A stretch of DNA of 64,000 nt from Micromonospora sp. DSM 45708 (GTDB lineage Bacteria > Actinomycetota > Actinomycetes > Mycobacteriales > Micromonosporaceae), in NCBI RefSeq assembly GCF_039566955.1, contig NZ_CP154796.1:4588001-4652000 (forward strand), written 5' to 3'. Numbering within the stretch: the stretch's first letter is position 1; every line of letters begins with the position of its first letter. Below are positions 27,677 to 36,934 of the stretch, piece after piece. The notes under the pieces are model-generated. The model saw nothing but the letters and a program-made list of their open reading frames with translations, made no database searches and had not been told where the DNA came from. A program made the position numbers and the translations under genes.

Positions 27677-27814
27677 TGCACCCTGCTTCGTACCGCCCCG
27701 GCGCGCACCGCAGCGCCCACCACCACCCGGGCGGTCGTCCGATCCCCCAGACCACCGGCTCCGTAGCCCTCGGGCATCCGTGGATCGGACGCAGAACTCC
27801 TGACGGAGGCATGG

Positions 27815-30373
27815 ATGAGACGCACCACGACCCCATCACTACTCGGCGCCCTGCTCCTGACCGTCACCACGGGCGCCGTCGCCCTCACCCCGTCCCCCGC
27901 GATGGCGTCGACGGCGATCACCTCCCCGGTCAACCCCAACCTGGTCCTGCAGGACGAATTCCAGGGCTTCGGCACCTCGCTGGCCTGGTGGAGCGACGTC
28001 GTGGGCGGGTGGAGCGAGCCCGCCCGCTCCCAGTTGATGGACTACCTGTTCACCGACTCGTTCACCAGGGACGGGCAGACCGTGCAGGGAATCGACCTCA
28101 GCATCGCCCGCTACAACGCCGGCGCGAGCGAGCCAGGGGCGAGCTACCCGGTGGTCGACCCCCACCTGCCCACGCGCAACGGCGCCTGGATCGACAGCCT
28201 CGTGCAGGCCGACGGCAGCTACAACTGGAACGTCGACGCCAACCAGCGGTGGGTGCTGGCGCAGGCCGCACAGCGCGGCGTCGGCACCTTCGAACTGTTC
28301 GCCAACTCCGCGCCCTGGTGGATGACCTACAGCGGGAACCCGGCCGGGCGGTACTCGTACAACTCCCCCGAAGGCTGCTCGCACAGCAACCTGCGACCGG
28401 AGTACCAGGACGACTTCGCCGCCTACCTGGCCACCGTGGCGGACCGCTTCGCGACCGTCGGCGTCAACGGCTCCGGCAGCCCCAAGATCAATTTCCGGAC
28501 CATCGAACCGTTCAACGAACCGTCAAACGGTTGGTGGTGCTGGGGCAACAACCAGGAAGGCACCTATCTGACCGCCGCCGAGCAAAGCTCGATCATCACC
28601 AACCTCCGGTCGGCGCTGCGCACCCGCGGCATGAACACCGACATCGCCGCCACCGACAGCAACAACTACGCCGGCGTGGTGTCGGAGTACGACGCGCTGT
28701 CCGACGCCGCCCGCGCCGAACTCGGCCAGGTCAACGCCCACGGGTACGCCGGCTCCGACGCCGCCCCGATCCGCGACCGGGTCCGCGCCCGCGACCTGCG
28801 CTTCTGGCAGTCCGAGTGGGGCCCCGCCGGCTGGGGCGGCTACGACATCACCTCGGAACTCGACGCCGGGCTGGAACTGGCCACCCGGGTCACCAACGAC
28901 CTGTCGTACGTCGGCGCCAACGGCTGGCTCTACTGGCAGGCCGTCGAGGACAGCTCCCGTGGCAGCGGCCCCGGCTACTGGGGCCTGATCCAGGCGCCGC
29001 TGGACGGGTCCGCGCAGACCTACGCCATCCAGAAGCAGTTCTACACCCTCGGCCAGTACAGCAAGTTCATCAAGCCCGGCTACCAGATCATCGACGCCGG
29101 CAACGGCAAGTCCGTGGCCGCGTACGACCCGGCGAGCCGCAAGCTGGTGCTGGTCACCTACAACGACACCGCCGAGACGCTGCCGGTGAACTTCCAGCTC
29201 AACCGGTTCGCCACCAGCGGCGCCACCGCACAGGTGTGGCGCACCTCCGCCACCGAGAACCTCGCCCAGCTCGCCCCGGTCACCGTCAACTCCGGCACGC
29301 TGGCCGCCTCCGTACCCGCCAACTCCGTGGTGTCGTACGTGCTGAGCAACGTCGGCTACAACGCCGCCGGCAGCACGGCGGAAGTCGTCAACGACTCGGC
29401 CGCCGCCTACTCCGGCTCGTGGCAGGACGCCGGCTACAGCGGCGGCGCGGTCGGCGCGTACGGGCTGTGGGACCAGGACGAGCACTCGTCGCAGAGCGCC
29501 GGCGCCACCGCGACGTACACGTTCCAGGGCACGAAGGCGTCGCTGTTCGGCACGCTCGCCCCGTCCAGCGGCCGGGTCGGTGTCTCGGTGGACGGCGGCG
29601 CGGAGACCACGCTCAACCTGTACAACACCGTGCGGCTCGACGGCGTGCAGGTGTGGAGCAGTCCCGCCCTCGCCGCGGGACGGCACACCGTGCGGGTCCG
29701 GGTCCTCGGCCAGCCGGGCACGACCGGCGGCGGGGTGTGGGGCAACGTCGACCGGCTCGTGGTGGAGGACTCCGCCTGGACCGACTGCGCCGCCGACGGT
29801 CAGACCTGCGCGTTCACCGGCACGTCCGAGGTCCGCTACGGCGCGGACGGCGACTACGTGCGCGGCGTGCACACCGGCGGTGTCGCCTGCACCGGCACGG
29901 TGTTCGGGCACACCACGCCGGGCGCGGAACGCTGCTGGCGCCGGGACGTGTCCAGCACGCAGCTCGTGGCGATGCACAGCCAGCAGTGCGCCGGGGTCAG
30001 CGGCAGCGGCACCGCCGCCGGCACCGACGTCGTGCAGTGGACCTGCACCGGCGGCAGCGAGCAGCGGTGGTCGCTGGAGAAGACCACCGGCGGCTACCGG
30101 CTGCGGCCCTCGCACGCGAGCACCATGTGTCTGGACGTGGCCGGTGGCGCCACCTCCGCCGGCGCGAACGTGCTGCAGTGGACCTGCGGCAGCGCCGCCA
30201 ACCAGGTCTGGAACCTGACGTACGCGCGGGACGGCTACTACCGGGTGACCCCGAGTCACGCCACCGGCATGTGCCTGGACGTGGCCGGTGCCGCCACCGG
30301 TCCCGGCGGCGACATCGTCCAGTACACCTGCAACGGCTACCCCAACCAGCTGTGGAAGCTGGCCCGGTCGTAA
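27815..30373 (+). CDS. Secreted GH30 glycosidase with ricin-type lectin domain, endo-beta-1,6-galactanase-like (852 aa)
   Basis: ATG 27815 has GGAGG 5 bp upstream. Signal peptide about 1-31. The GH30 barrel begins with the LQDEFQGFGTSLAWW motif characteristic of GH30_5 endo-beta-1,6-galactanases. The acid/base is Glu235 (IEPFNEPSNGWW) and the nucleophile Glu334 (WQSEWGPAGW). A side beta domain, a carbohydrate-binding-like beta sandwich (about 510-645) and a C-terminal ricin-type trefoil with repeated CLDVAGGAT and QVW/QLW motifs follow. Predicted role: cleaving beta-1,6-galactan side chains of arabinogalactan outside the cell. It is the first gene of the plus-strand glycosidase run and is followed by a strong terminator. 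Confidence 0.88.
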   Translation: MRRTTTPSLLGALLLTVTTGAVALTPSPAMASTAITSPVNPNLVLQDEFQGFGTSLAWWSDVVGGWSEPARSQLMDYLFTDSFTRDGQTVQGIDLSIARYNAGASEPGASYPVVDPHLPTRNGAWIDSLVQADGSYNWNVDANQRWVLAQAAQRGVGTFELFANSAPWWMTYSGNPAGRYSYNSPEGCSHSNLRPEYQDDFAAYLATVADRFATVGVNGSGSPKINFRTIEPFNEPSNGWWCWGNNQEGTYLTAAEQSSIITNLRSALRTRGMNTDIAATDSNNYAGVVSEYDALSDAARAELGQVNAHGYAGSDAAPIRDRVRARDLRFWQSEWGPAGWGGYDITSELDAGLELATRVTNDLSYVGANGWLYWQAVEDSSRGSGPGYWGLIQAPLDGSAQTYAIQKQFYTLGQYSKFIKPGYQIIDAGNGKSVAAYDPASRKLVLVTYNDTAETLPVNFQLNRFATSGATAQVWRTSATENLAQLAPVTVNSGTLAASVPANSVVSYVLSNVGYNAAGSTAEVVNDSAAAYSGSWQDAGYSGGAVGAYGLWDQDEHSSQSAGATATYTFQGTKASLFGTLAPSSGRVGVSVDGGAETTLNLYNTVRLDGVQVWSSPALAAGRHTVRVRVLGQPGTTGGGVWGNVDRLVVEDSAWTDCAADGQTCAFTGTSEVRYGADGDYVRGVHTGGVACTGTVFGHTTPGAERCWRRDVSSTQLVAMHSQQCAGVSGSGTAAGTDVVQWTCTGGSEQRWSLEKTTGGYRLRPSHASTMCLDVAGGATSAGANVLQWTCGSAANQVWNLTYARDGYYRVTPSHATGMCLDVAGAATGPGGDIVQYTCNGYPNQLWKLARS

Positions 30374-30386
30374 CCCACCTGAGCAC

Positions 30387-30426
30387 GGGGCCGTCGCGGC
30401 GGTGACCCGCCCGCCGCGACGGCCCC
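30387..30426 (+). terminator. Strong terminator after the GH30 gene
   Basis: GGGGCCGTCGCGGCGG and CCGCCGCGACGGCCCC form a perfect 16-bp stem with an 8-nt loop, 14 bp after the stop. It implies that the fucosidase gene has its own promoter or relies on read-through. Confidence 0.8.
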
Positions 30427-30478
30427 GACCTCCCGGCACCGCACCCAGCCCCGGGCAGCCCGCCCAGGAGGAGGCACC

Positions 30479-32290
30479 ATGAACCCGCACCTGAACCGTC
30501 GGCAACTGCTCAGAGGCACCGCGCTGACCGTCGCGGCCGCCACCACCGCACCGGCACTACGTGGCCCGCAGCCGGCCTCGGCATACTCCGTGCCGTCCCG
30601 GATGGCCTGGTGGTACGCCGCCCGCTTCGGCATGTTCATCCACTTCGGCAGCTACTCCCACCTCGGCCGGGGAGAGTGGGTCTTCAACAACGAGTACTGG
30701 AGCAAGGCCGACTACCAGACCCAGGTGTCGGCGAGATTCACCCCGTCGGCGTTCAACGCCGCCACCATCGTCGGCCTGGCCAAGTCCGCCGGGATGAAGT
30801 ACCTGGTCATCACCGCCAAGCACCACGAGGGCTTCGCGATGTGGAACTCCACCGTCGCCGGCTTCACCGACGTCACCGGCAGCACCGACTACGACCTGCG
30901 CGACTACGCCGGATACCAGCCCGACCTGCTCGCCGCGCTCAAGGCCGAGTGCGATCGGCAGGGCATCCGGTTCGGGCTCTACTACTCGATCCTGGACTGG
31001 AACCATCCCTCGCAGACGATCCGCCGCACCGACACCGTCTTCTCCACCATGGCCTCACCCGAGGCGCGGACCGCGTACATCACCGACATGAAGGACCACC
31101 TGCAGGAACTGCTCGACCGCTACGACCCGGCGATCATGTGGTTCGACGGGGACTGGTGCAACAACCCCGCCTCGCCCACGGCCGACGACTGGTGGACCGA
31201 AGCCGACGGCCGTGACCTCTACAGCTGGTTGCTGGCCCGAAAGCCCAACCTGATCGTCAACGAGCGGGTCAAGCGCGACCTCGGCCTCGGCGACTTCGCA
31301 TGCCCGGAGGAGCAGGTCCCGGCCCGGCCGCTGGCGCGCCCGTGGGAGACCAACTGCACCATGAACGGCGCCTGGGGCTACACCGAGAGCCGGGAGAACT
31401 CCTACCGCTCCCCCACCACGATCATCCAGGAACTCGTCACCGTCGTCAGCCGCGACGGCAACTACCTGCTCAACATCGGTCCCCGCGGCGACGGCACGGT
31501 CACCACCGGCTCCACCGCGATCCTGACGGCCGTCGGCACCTGGCTGGGCGCCCACGGCGACAGCATCTACGCCACCACCGGCAACCCGTTCACCTTCGAG
31601 CCATGGTGGGGCCGGTTCACCGCCAAACCCGGCAGGCTCTACGCCCACGTGTTCACCTGGCTTACCGACGGCAGACTGAACATTCCCCGGCTGCAGAACA
31701 CCATCCGCCGCGTCTACCTGCTCAACGCCCCGACCACCGCACTCGGCTACACCGTCAACGGCAACTACCTGACCGTCACCGTTCCCGCCACCGCCCCCAA
31801 CGCCCACGCCGGTGTCGTGGTGGTCGAGGTCGACGGGGCACCGGCGCCCGCCGCCACCCCGGCCATCGTCTCCGGCGCCCCCTACAAGCTGATCTGCCAA
31901 CGCAGCGGCAAGGTCCTCGACAACGGCAACACCGCCGGCGAGGGCGCACCGGTGATGCAGTGGACCGACAACGGTGGGGCACCGCAACGGTGGACCATCA
32001 CCGACATCGGCGGCGGCTACCACAAGCTCACCTGCCAGCAGAGCGCCAAGGTGCTCGACAACGGCAACACCGACGGCGAGGGCGGCACGGTCGTGCAGTG
32101 GACCGACAACGGCGGCCGGCCGCAGCACTGGAGCATCACCGGCGTCGGCGGCGGCTACCACAAGCTCGTCTGCCAGCGCAGCGGCAAGGCCCTCGACAAC
32201 GGCAACACCGACCGCGACGGCAGCTGGGCCGTCCAGTGGACCGACAACGGCGGCCCGCAACAGCACTGGCAGCTCGTCCGGGTCGGCTGA
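30479..32290 (+). CDS. Secreted GH29 alpha-L-fucosidase with ricin-type lectin domain (603 aa)
   Basis: AGGAGGAGG precedes ATG 30479. A twin-arginine signal (NRRQLLRGTAL) directs folded export. The GH29 barrel shows ARFGMFIHFGSYS, YLVITAKHHEGFAMWNS, FGLYYSILDWNHP and the nucleophile Asp in IMWFDGDW. The C-terminal about 140 residues are a ricin-type beta-trefoil with three near-identical units (CQRSGKVLDNGNT ... QWTDNGG.PQ.W). Fucose caps plant arabinogalactan side chains, consistent with the neighbours. A Tat signal here and Sec signals on the other two enzymes is notable. Confidence 0.92.
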   Translation: MNPHLNRRQLLRGTALTVAAATTAPALRGPQPASAYSVPSRMAWWYAARFGMFIHFGSYSHLGRGEWVFNNEYWSKADYQTQVSARFTPSAFNAATIVGLAKSAGMKYLVITAKHHEGFAMWNSTVAGFTDVTGSTDYDLRDYAGYQPDLLAALKAECDRQGIRFGLYYSILDWNHPSQTIRRTDTVFSTMASPEARTAYITDMKDHLQELLDRYDPAIMWFDGDWCNNPASPTADDWWTEADGRDLYSWLLARKPNLIVNERVKRDLGLGDFACPEEQVPARPLARPWETNCTMNGAWGYTESRENSYRSPTTIIQELVTVVSRDGNYLLNIGPRGDGTVTTGSTAILTAVGTWLGAHGDSIYATTGNPFTFEPWWGRFTAKPGRLYAHVFTWLTDGRLNIPRLQNTIRRVYLLNAPTTALGYTVNGNYLTVTVPATAPNAHAGVVVVEVDGAPAPAATPAIVSGAPYKLICQRSGKVLDNGNTAGEGAPVMQWTDNGGAPQRWTITDIGGGYHKLTCQQSAKVLDNGNTDGEGGTVVQWTDNGGRPQHWSITGVGGGYHKLVCQRSGKALDNGNTDRDGSWAVQWTDNGGPQQHWQLVRVG

Positions 32291-32390
32291 GGCCGTACCC
32301 ACGTCCGGTCCTTCACCCACCGTGTCCGACGGGAGATGAACCAGCGCCACCGACCACCACCCACCACCACCGTTCGAAGGGAAACCGTCC

Positions 32391-33785
32391 ATGGCAGGAA
32401 CACGACGATGGACAGCGGCGGTCACCGCCGTACTCGTCTCGCTCGTCACCGTGCTCACCGCGAGCCCGGCACTCGCCGCGCCCGCCACCCTCACCCCCGG
32501 GGCGATCTGGTACGACACCAGCGGCGCCCGCCTCCAGGCGCACGGCGCCGGCATCTTCAAGGTCGGGTCGCTGTACTACCTGGTCGGCGAGGACAAGACG
32601 GCCGGCTCCACGTTCACGGCCGTCGCCTGCTACTCCTCGACCGACCTGGTCACCTGGACCCGCAGGCCAAACGCCCTGGTCAGAGGTCAGGCGGACAACG
32701 GCACCGGCGATCTGGCCGCCGGGCGGATCGTCGAGCGACCCAAGGTGATCTACAACAGCGGCACCGGCAAGTACGTCATGTGGATGCACATCGACAACAG
32801 CAGCTACGGCGACGCCCGCGCCGGGGTGGCCATCAGCGACACCCCGTGCGGCCCCTACACCTACCTCGGGTCATCCCGCCCACTCGGCTACCAGAGCCGG
32901 GACCTGGGGCTGTTCAAGGACGACGACGGCACCGCCTACCTGCTCACCGAGGACCGCGCCAACGGGCTGCGCATCGACCGGCTGTCGACCGACTACACCA
33001 AGGCCGTCGCCGTGACGGCGCTGCTGCCGACGCTCGAATCCCCGGCCATGGTGAAGGTCGCCGGACGGTACTTCATCTTCGGCTCACACCTGACCGGCTG
33101 GTCCAGCAACGACAACAGCTACGCCTCGGCCACCTCGCTCAGCGGGCCGTGGAGCAGCTACGCCACCTTCGCGCCCGCCGGGAGCAAGACGTTCAACTCG
33201 CAGACGTCGTTCATCCTGCCGGTGGCCGGCAGCACCCGGACCAGCTACGTCTACCTCGGCGACCGGTGGAACGCCGCTGACCTGAACAGTTCCCTGCCGA
33301 TCTGGTTGCCGATCACCTTCACCGCCGGCAGCGCCGCCATGCCGTCGTTCTACGAGAGTTGGAGCATCGACACGGCCACCGGCGACTGGGTGCCGGTCAG
33401 CTTCTCGCTCGTCGGCAGCCAGTCCGGCCGGTGCCTGGACGTCACCGACAACACGTCGACCTGGGGTGCGCAGGCCGAACTCTGGGACTGCAACGGCGGC
33501 GAGAACCAGCAGTGGCTGCCGACCTCTGCCGGTGAGCTGCGCGCGTTCGGCAGGTCCGTCTGTCTCGACGTCCTCAACCAGGGCACCACGCCCGGCTCCA
33601 CGGTCGGCATCTGGGGCTGCAACGGCCAGACCAACCAGCGCTGGACCCTCAAGCAGGACGGCACGATCGTCTCCGCCCGGTCCGGGCTGTGCCTCGACGC
33701 GTCCGGCGGGGGAACCGGCAACGGCACCGCGCTGATCGTGTGGACCTGCAACGGCCAACCGAACCAGAAGTGGACCAGGAGGTAA
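32391..33785 (+). CDS. Secreted GH43 glycosidase with ricin-type lectin domain, exo-beta-1,3-galactanase-like (464 aa)
   Basis: ATG 32391 after GAAGGGAA. Signal peptide 1-29 (ends ALA/APA). A five-bladed propeller with sequence like GH43_24 exo-beta-1,3-galactanases follows: AHGAGIFKVGSLYYLVGED, VERPKVIYNSGTGKYVMW, SRDLGLFKDDDGTAYLL and TLESPAMVKVAGRYFIFGSH. Many GH43_24 enzymes lack the usual catalytic-base Asp, and the short N-terminus here agrees with that. The C-terminal trefoil (about 340-464) has three QxW repeats (NQQW, NQRW, NQKW). Predicted to remove galactose from the beta-1,3-galactan backbone, bypassing side chains. Confidence 0.88.
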   Translation: MAGTRRWTAAVTAVLVSLVTVLTASPALAAPATLTPGAIWYDTSGARLQAHGAGIFKVGSLYYLVGEDKTAGSTFTAVACYSSTDLVTWTRRPNALVRGQADNGTGDLAAGRIVERPKVIYNSGTGKYVMWMHIDNSSYGDARAGVAISDTPCGPYTYLGSSRPLGYQSRDLGLFKDDDGTAYLLTEDRANGLRIDRLSTDYTKAVAVTALLPTLESPAMVKVAGRYFIFGSHLTGWSSNDNSYASATSLSGPWSSYATFAPAGSKTFNSQTSFILPVAGSTRTSYVYLGDRWNAADLNSSLPIWLPITFTAGSAAMPSFYESWSIDTATGDWVPVSFSLVGSQSGRCLDVTDNTSTWGAQAELWDCNGGENQQWLPTSAGELRAFGRSVCLDVLNQGTTPGSTVGIWGCNGQTNQRWTLKQDGTIVSARSGLCLDASGGGTGNGTALIVWTCNGQPNQKWTRR

Positions 33786-33845
33786 CACTTTCACCGCGTC
33801 CCGTCGTGGCGGTCGACGGACCGGGCCCCGCCTCGACCTGAGATC

Positions 33846-33881
33846 GCGGCCCTGACCAGCGGAGACGCCGGTCAGGGCCGC
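33846..33881 (+). terminator. Terminator after the GH43 gene
   Basis: GCGGCCCTGACC and GGTCAGGGCCGC form a perfect 12-bp stem with a 12-nt loop, followed by TTCT. It closes the glycosidase run. Confidence 0.8.
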
Positions 33882-34025
33882 TTCTGGGGCAAGCAGCGCA
33901 AGACGCCCCAGCGTTTCGGGGCGGGTTGTCAACCCGACATGCTCAGGGATGCCGCGCCTTATCAGCGGCAGAAGAGTGGCTCCGGCCGTCCACATCTGCG
34001 GGACCGGCTGCAGTACCGTCGTGCC

Positions 34026-35024
34026 GTGCATTTCGTCTATCGCTCCCACTACGAGGGCCGGTTGAGCAAGCGGGTCCGGCGGCTGCCGGACGAGACCGTG
34101 CTGAATTGGTTCCGGCGAGGCTGGGACTGCGACGATCCGGAGTCCTGGGTCGAGGACGAGCTGGGCGGTGACGTCTACGGCCTCGATTCTGTCTTCGAGG
34201 CGGCGCGGAAGCACGGTCTGTCTCGGCCGGCAACGACCAGCGAGCTGCGCGAGCTCCTGCATGAGCACTTGTACGTCGAGGGTGACGAGGACGTCATCCG
34301 CCTCGACGATCACAGCCTTCGGGTACGGACCGATGACGACGAGGTGGAACTGGCCTACTTCTTCCTCGATGACGAGGTGGTCGCGACCGCCCACGACCGG
34401 TTGGCATACCTGTTCCAGTCGTGGCCGTTGCCTGGTGCGGGAGGTGAGTTGACGTCGTTCGTCGCCGATGTGCCGGTGACAGTCGTTACGCCCGCCAGTA
34501 ACGGTGACGCCAGCACGTACGCGGTGTTCCTCACGTTCTACGACGGCGAAAGCCTCGCCTGCTCCCAGCCGCTGGTATTCCCGAGGGTCGGGTTGTGGGA
34601 ACTGGCCGGACATCTCCGGACCGCGGACCCCGACAGCGGTGCAGCATGGCCACCCGAGCTGCTGGTCCTGCGAGCGCTCGTCGCGCCCGAAGAAGACGCC
34701 ATCACCCCGGCGCTGGACCGGTGTAACAGATGGCCCGGCTTCAACCTCAACGCCGACCCGTGGCCCAACCTGCCTAAGAAGCACGGCGCCGCCCACGGCG
34801 AAGCCATGGAGCTTCTCACAACGGGCCGATACGTCGACGGCCGACGCCCCGACGCATCGCGCATCAAGGTCGACGAACATCTCGCCCAAGTCACCATGCA
34901 CTGTGGTCAGTCATTCGGGTACCAGCAGTGGTTCCTGTTCGACACCGTGTGGGCGGCCACTCACCCCGACCTGGCCCAATCACTGCTGCGCTACAGCAAC
35001 CACTGGGATCCACTCGAGGACTGA
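34026..35024 (+). CDS. Conserved hypothetical protein (332 aa)
   Basis: GTG 34026 (VHFVYRSHYEGRLSKRVRRL) is the best start: the upstream in-frame extension has no ribosome-binding site and poor sequence character. It is a soluble, acidic, Trp-rich protein (NWFRRGWDCDDPESW, VELAYFFLDDEVV, GYQQWFLFDTVWAA). No known domain is recognised, although the overall style is common among actinobacterial orphans. It is a single gene with no clear operon. Confidence 0.7.
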   Translation: MHFVYRSHYEGRLSKRVRRLPDETVLNWFRRGWDCDDPESWVEDELGGDVYGLDSVFEAARKHGLSRPATTSELRELLHEHLYVEGDEDVIRLDDHSLRVRTDDDEVELAYFFLDDEVVATAHDRLAYLFQSWPLPGAGGELTSFVADVPVTVVTPASNGDASTYAVFLTFYDGESLACSQPLVFPRVGLWELAGHLRTADPDSGAAWPPELLVLRALVAPEEDAITPALDRCNRWPGFNLNADPWPNLPKKHGAAHGEAMELLTTGRYVDGRRPDASRIKVDEHLAQVTMHCGQSFGYQQWFLFDTVWAATHPDLAQSLLRYSNHWDPLED

Positions 35025-35139
35025 AACCAGCCGAGCCATCAGCTCCGATCGTCGGGACGAGCGGATGCTGATCGGGCGTGCGGCCAGCGGCAGATCCGGA
35101 TGCCTGATCAAGCCCGCCCCTACCTCCTGCCGCGCGAGC

Positions 35140-35343
35140 TCATGGCACGGGCTGAAGCTGAACGAGGATCATCCAGTTGTCACCAGCGGCGTGGTATGTC
35201 GCACGGACGCGGCACTCGCCCCGACGTAGATCGATCACGAGGTGATTGTCGGGTTCCAACTCCGCTCCGGGCCGCGCCGAATCAAACACCACGATTGGCC
35301 CCTCCACCACCCAGCGGACATCCTCATCCGCGTCCCAGCTCAC
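35140..35343 (-). CDS. Possible small hypothetical protein or gene fragment (67 aa)
   Basis: A GTG start (35343) gives MSWDADEDVRWVVEGPIVVF, DNHLVIDLRRGECRVRA, NWMILVQLQPVP. Composition and codon bias look coding and there is no Arg/Pro-rich antisense signature. Upstream on the same strand a further coding-like stretch (GKELLEDPAMAVSYTTS) ends in another frame. A decayed longer gene is therefore as likely as an intact small one. Confidence 0.45.
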   Translation of the reverse strand: MSWDADEDVRWVVEGPIVVFDSARPGAELEPDNHLVIDLRRGECRVRATYHAAGDNWMILVQLQPVP

Positions 35344-35818
35344 GCCATCACGTACCGCTCGGGGTCACGTCCGCGCTGGTGGTGTAAGAGACGGCCATCG
35401 CGGGATCCTCCAGCAGCTCCTTACCGCCCTGCCCTGCGGATACTCCCCTACCAGGCGACATAGAGCGCCGTCGACGGCCGCCCCAAACGGTTGAGCACTC
35501 CGCGTGGTTCAACGCCGTTCAGTGCGTCCGCCTGCTCCCAACCCGCTCCCCCGATGTCCGGCAGCCTCAGTCGTGGTCGGTGCTGGCCTTCCGCGCGCAG
35601 TCGTCCGGTTGCCGCTGACCGACTTGAGCTGCACCGACCCGGTCGAGTGCCGCACGGGCCGGACCGTAATGCCGCAACGACTTGGGCGCTGTGCAGGCCC
35701 TCGCAGCTCGTCCACTCATGGCTCCCACAATGCGAGACGACGAGCTGCGCAGCAGGACGCCCGGCACCCGGATCCATCGACCACCACCGAAGTTGCCGGA
35801 CATCCCCAGAACTCCCTC
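35344..35818. other. Intergenic region with minus-strand gene debris
   Basis: No intact gene. Minus-strand fragments with coding character (DALNGVEPRGVLNRLGRPST at about 35470-35530; GKELLEDPAMAVSYTTS at about 35370-35425) lie in different frames and look like remnants of a lost gene. Confidence 0.45.
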
Positions 35819-35848
35819 TTGACGTGCTGTTATACCGGCCCCTACAGT
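35819..35848 (+). promoter_or_regulatory. Predicted promoter of the LacI operon
   Basis: TTGACG (35819-35824) and TACAGT (35843-35848) are separated by 18 bp and lie directly before the operator. Both match the vegetative sigma consensus well for this G+C content. Confidence 0.6.
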
Positions 35849-35850
35849 GG

Positions 35851-35879
35851 CGCAAACCGGTTTGCCAAACCGGTTTGCG
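35851..35879. promoter_or_regulatory. Tandem palindromic operator of the LacI-family regulator
   Basis: Two adjoining palindromes, GCAAACCGGTTTGC (35852-35865) and CAAACCGGTTTG (35866-35877), together form a nearly symmetrical 29-bp block. The central CG and half-sites are typical of LacI-family operators. It lies between the promoter and the ribosome-binding site (AGGAGG, 35881-35886), so bound protein would block its own transcription. Confidence 0.8.
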
Positions 35880-35890
35880 TAGGAGGTGGA

Positions 35891-36934
35891 ATGTCGGTCT
35901 CGATCAGTGACGTGGCCGCTCGGGCCGGAGTCAGCCGGGCGACCGTGTCCCACGTTCTGAGCGGCAACCGGCCGGTCAGTCAACGGGTCCAGGATCTCGT
36001 CCGGGAAGCCATGCGCGACCTCGGCTACGTGCCGAGCCGGACCGCGCAGAACCTGGCCCGGGGCACCACCCGCACCCTCGGGCTGCTGGTGCCAGACATC
36101 GGCAACAGCTTCTTCGCCGAGCTGGCCAAGGGAGTCGAGCAGACCGCGATCGAGCGGGGCTTCAACGTGCTGCTCGGCAATACCGGCTGGACCTCCGAGC
36201 GCGAGCTGTTCTACCTGGAGACCTTGAAGTCGCAGGCCGTCGACGGGGTGGTCTACGCGGCCGGCGCCCCGGCCCCGACCCCGCACCTCGCCGAGCTGCT
36301 CGCCGGCATCCCGATGGTGGCGGTGGACGAGGAGCTGGGCGAGCTGGCCGCCGCCACCGTCGTGTCGGACAACCGGGCCGGCGGCGTGCTCACCGCCCAC
36401 CACCTGGCCGGGCTCGGGCACCGCCGGGCGGCGGTGATCGGGGCCAGCCCGGATCTGGTCAGCGGCATCCAGCGGGTCGACGGCTTCGTCGCCGCCTGGA
36501 TCGAGCTGGCGGGGCGGGCGCCGACCGTGGTCAAGGGCACCTTCGAGGAGGAGTCCGGCTACCAGGCCGCCGTCGAGCTGACCAGCCTGATCCGCGCCGG
36601 CGAGGTCACCGCCATCTTCGCCCTCAATGACCTGGTGGCGCTGGGCGCGCTGCGGGCGCTGCGGGAGGCCGGCCTGACCGTGCCGGTCGACTGTTCGGTG
36701 GTCGGCTTCGACGACATCTGGGCCGCCCGGCACGTCACCCCCGGCCTGACCACCGTCCGGCAGGACGCGGTCGGCATGGGATCACTCGCCGCGACCGTCC
36801 TGCTCCGGGTGCTCGGCCACCCCGGGTCGGACGCCGAGCCCGGACGGCACGTGCTGCCGGTCAGCCTGACCGAGCGGGGCACCACCGCCCCGCCGCCGGC
36901 CACGACAGGAGGTGACGACCGTGACGGTCATTGA
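35891..36934 (+). CDS. LacI-family transcriptional regulator (347 aa)
   Basis: ATG 35891 with AGGAGGTGG upstream. The N-terminal helix-turn-helix reads SISDVAARAGVSRATVSHVLSG, followed by the hinge and a periplasmic-binding-like effector domain (TLGLLVPDIGNSFFAELAKG, VDGVVYAAGAP, CSVVGFDDIWAARHVTPGLTTV). It probably autoregulates the whole 35.9-42.2 kb operon through the adjoining palindromes. It is unusual to find a LacI regulator controlling a NitT/TauT-type importer. The stop overlaps the ATPase gene by 14 bp. Confidence 0.93.
   Translation: MSVSISDVAARAGVSRATVSHVLSGNRPVSQRVQDLVREAMRDLGYVPSRTAQNLARGTTRTLGLLVPDIGNSFFAELAKGVEQTAIERGFNVLLGNTGWTSERELFYLETLKSQAVDGVVYAAGAPAPTPHLAELLAGIPMVAVDEELGELAAATVVSDNRAGGVLTAHHLAGLGHRRAAVIGASPDLVSGIQRVDGFVAAWIELAGRAPTVVKGTFEEESGYQAAVELTSLIRAGEVTAIFALNDLVALGALRALREAGLTVPVDCSVVGFDDIWAARHVTPGLTTVRQDAVGMGSLAATVLLRVLGHPGSDAEPGRHVLPVSLTERGTTAPPPATTGGDDRDGH

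Noticed and set aside
28523..30505. 660-aa minus-strand frame opposite the GH30 gene
   Set aside because: Antisense shadow rich in Gly, Val and Arg. The GH30 and ricin motifs establish the plus strand.
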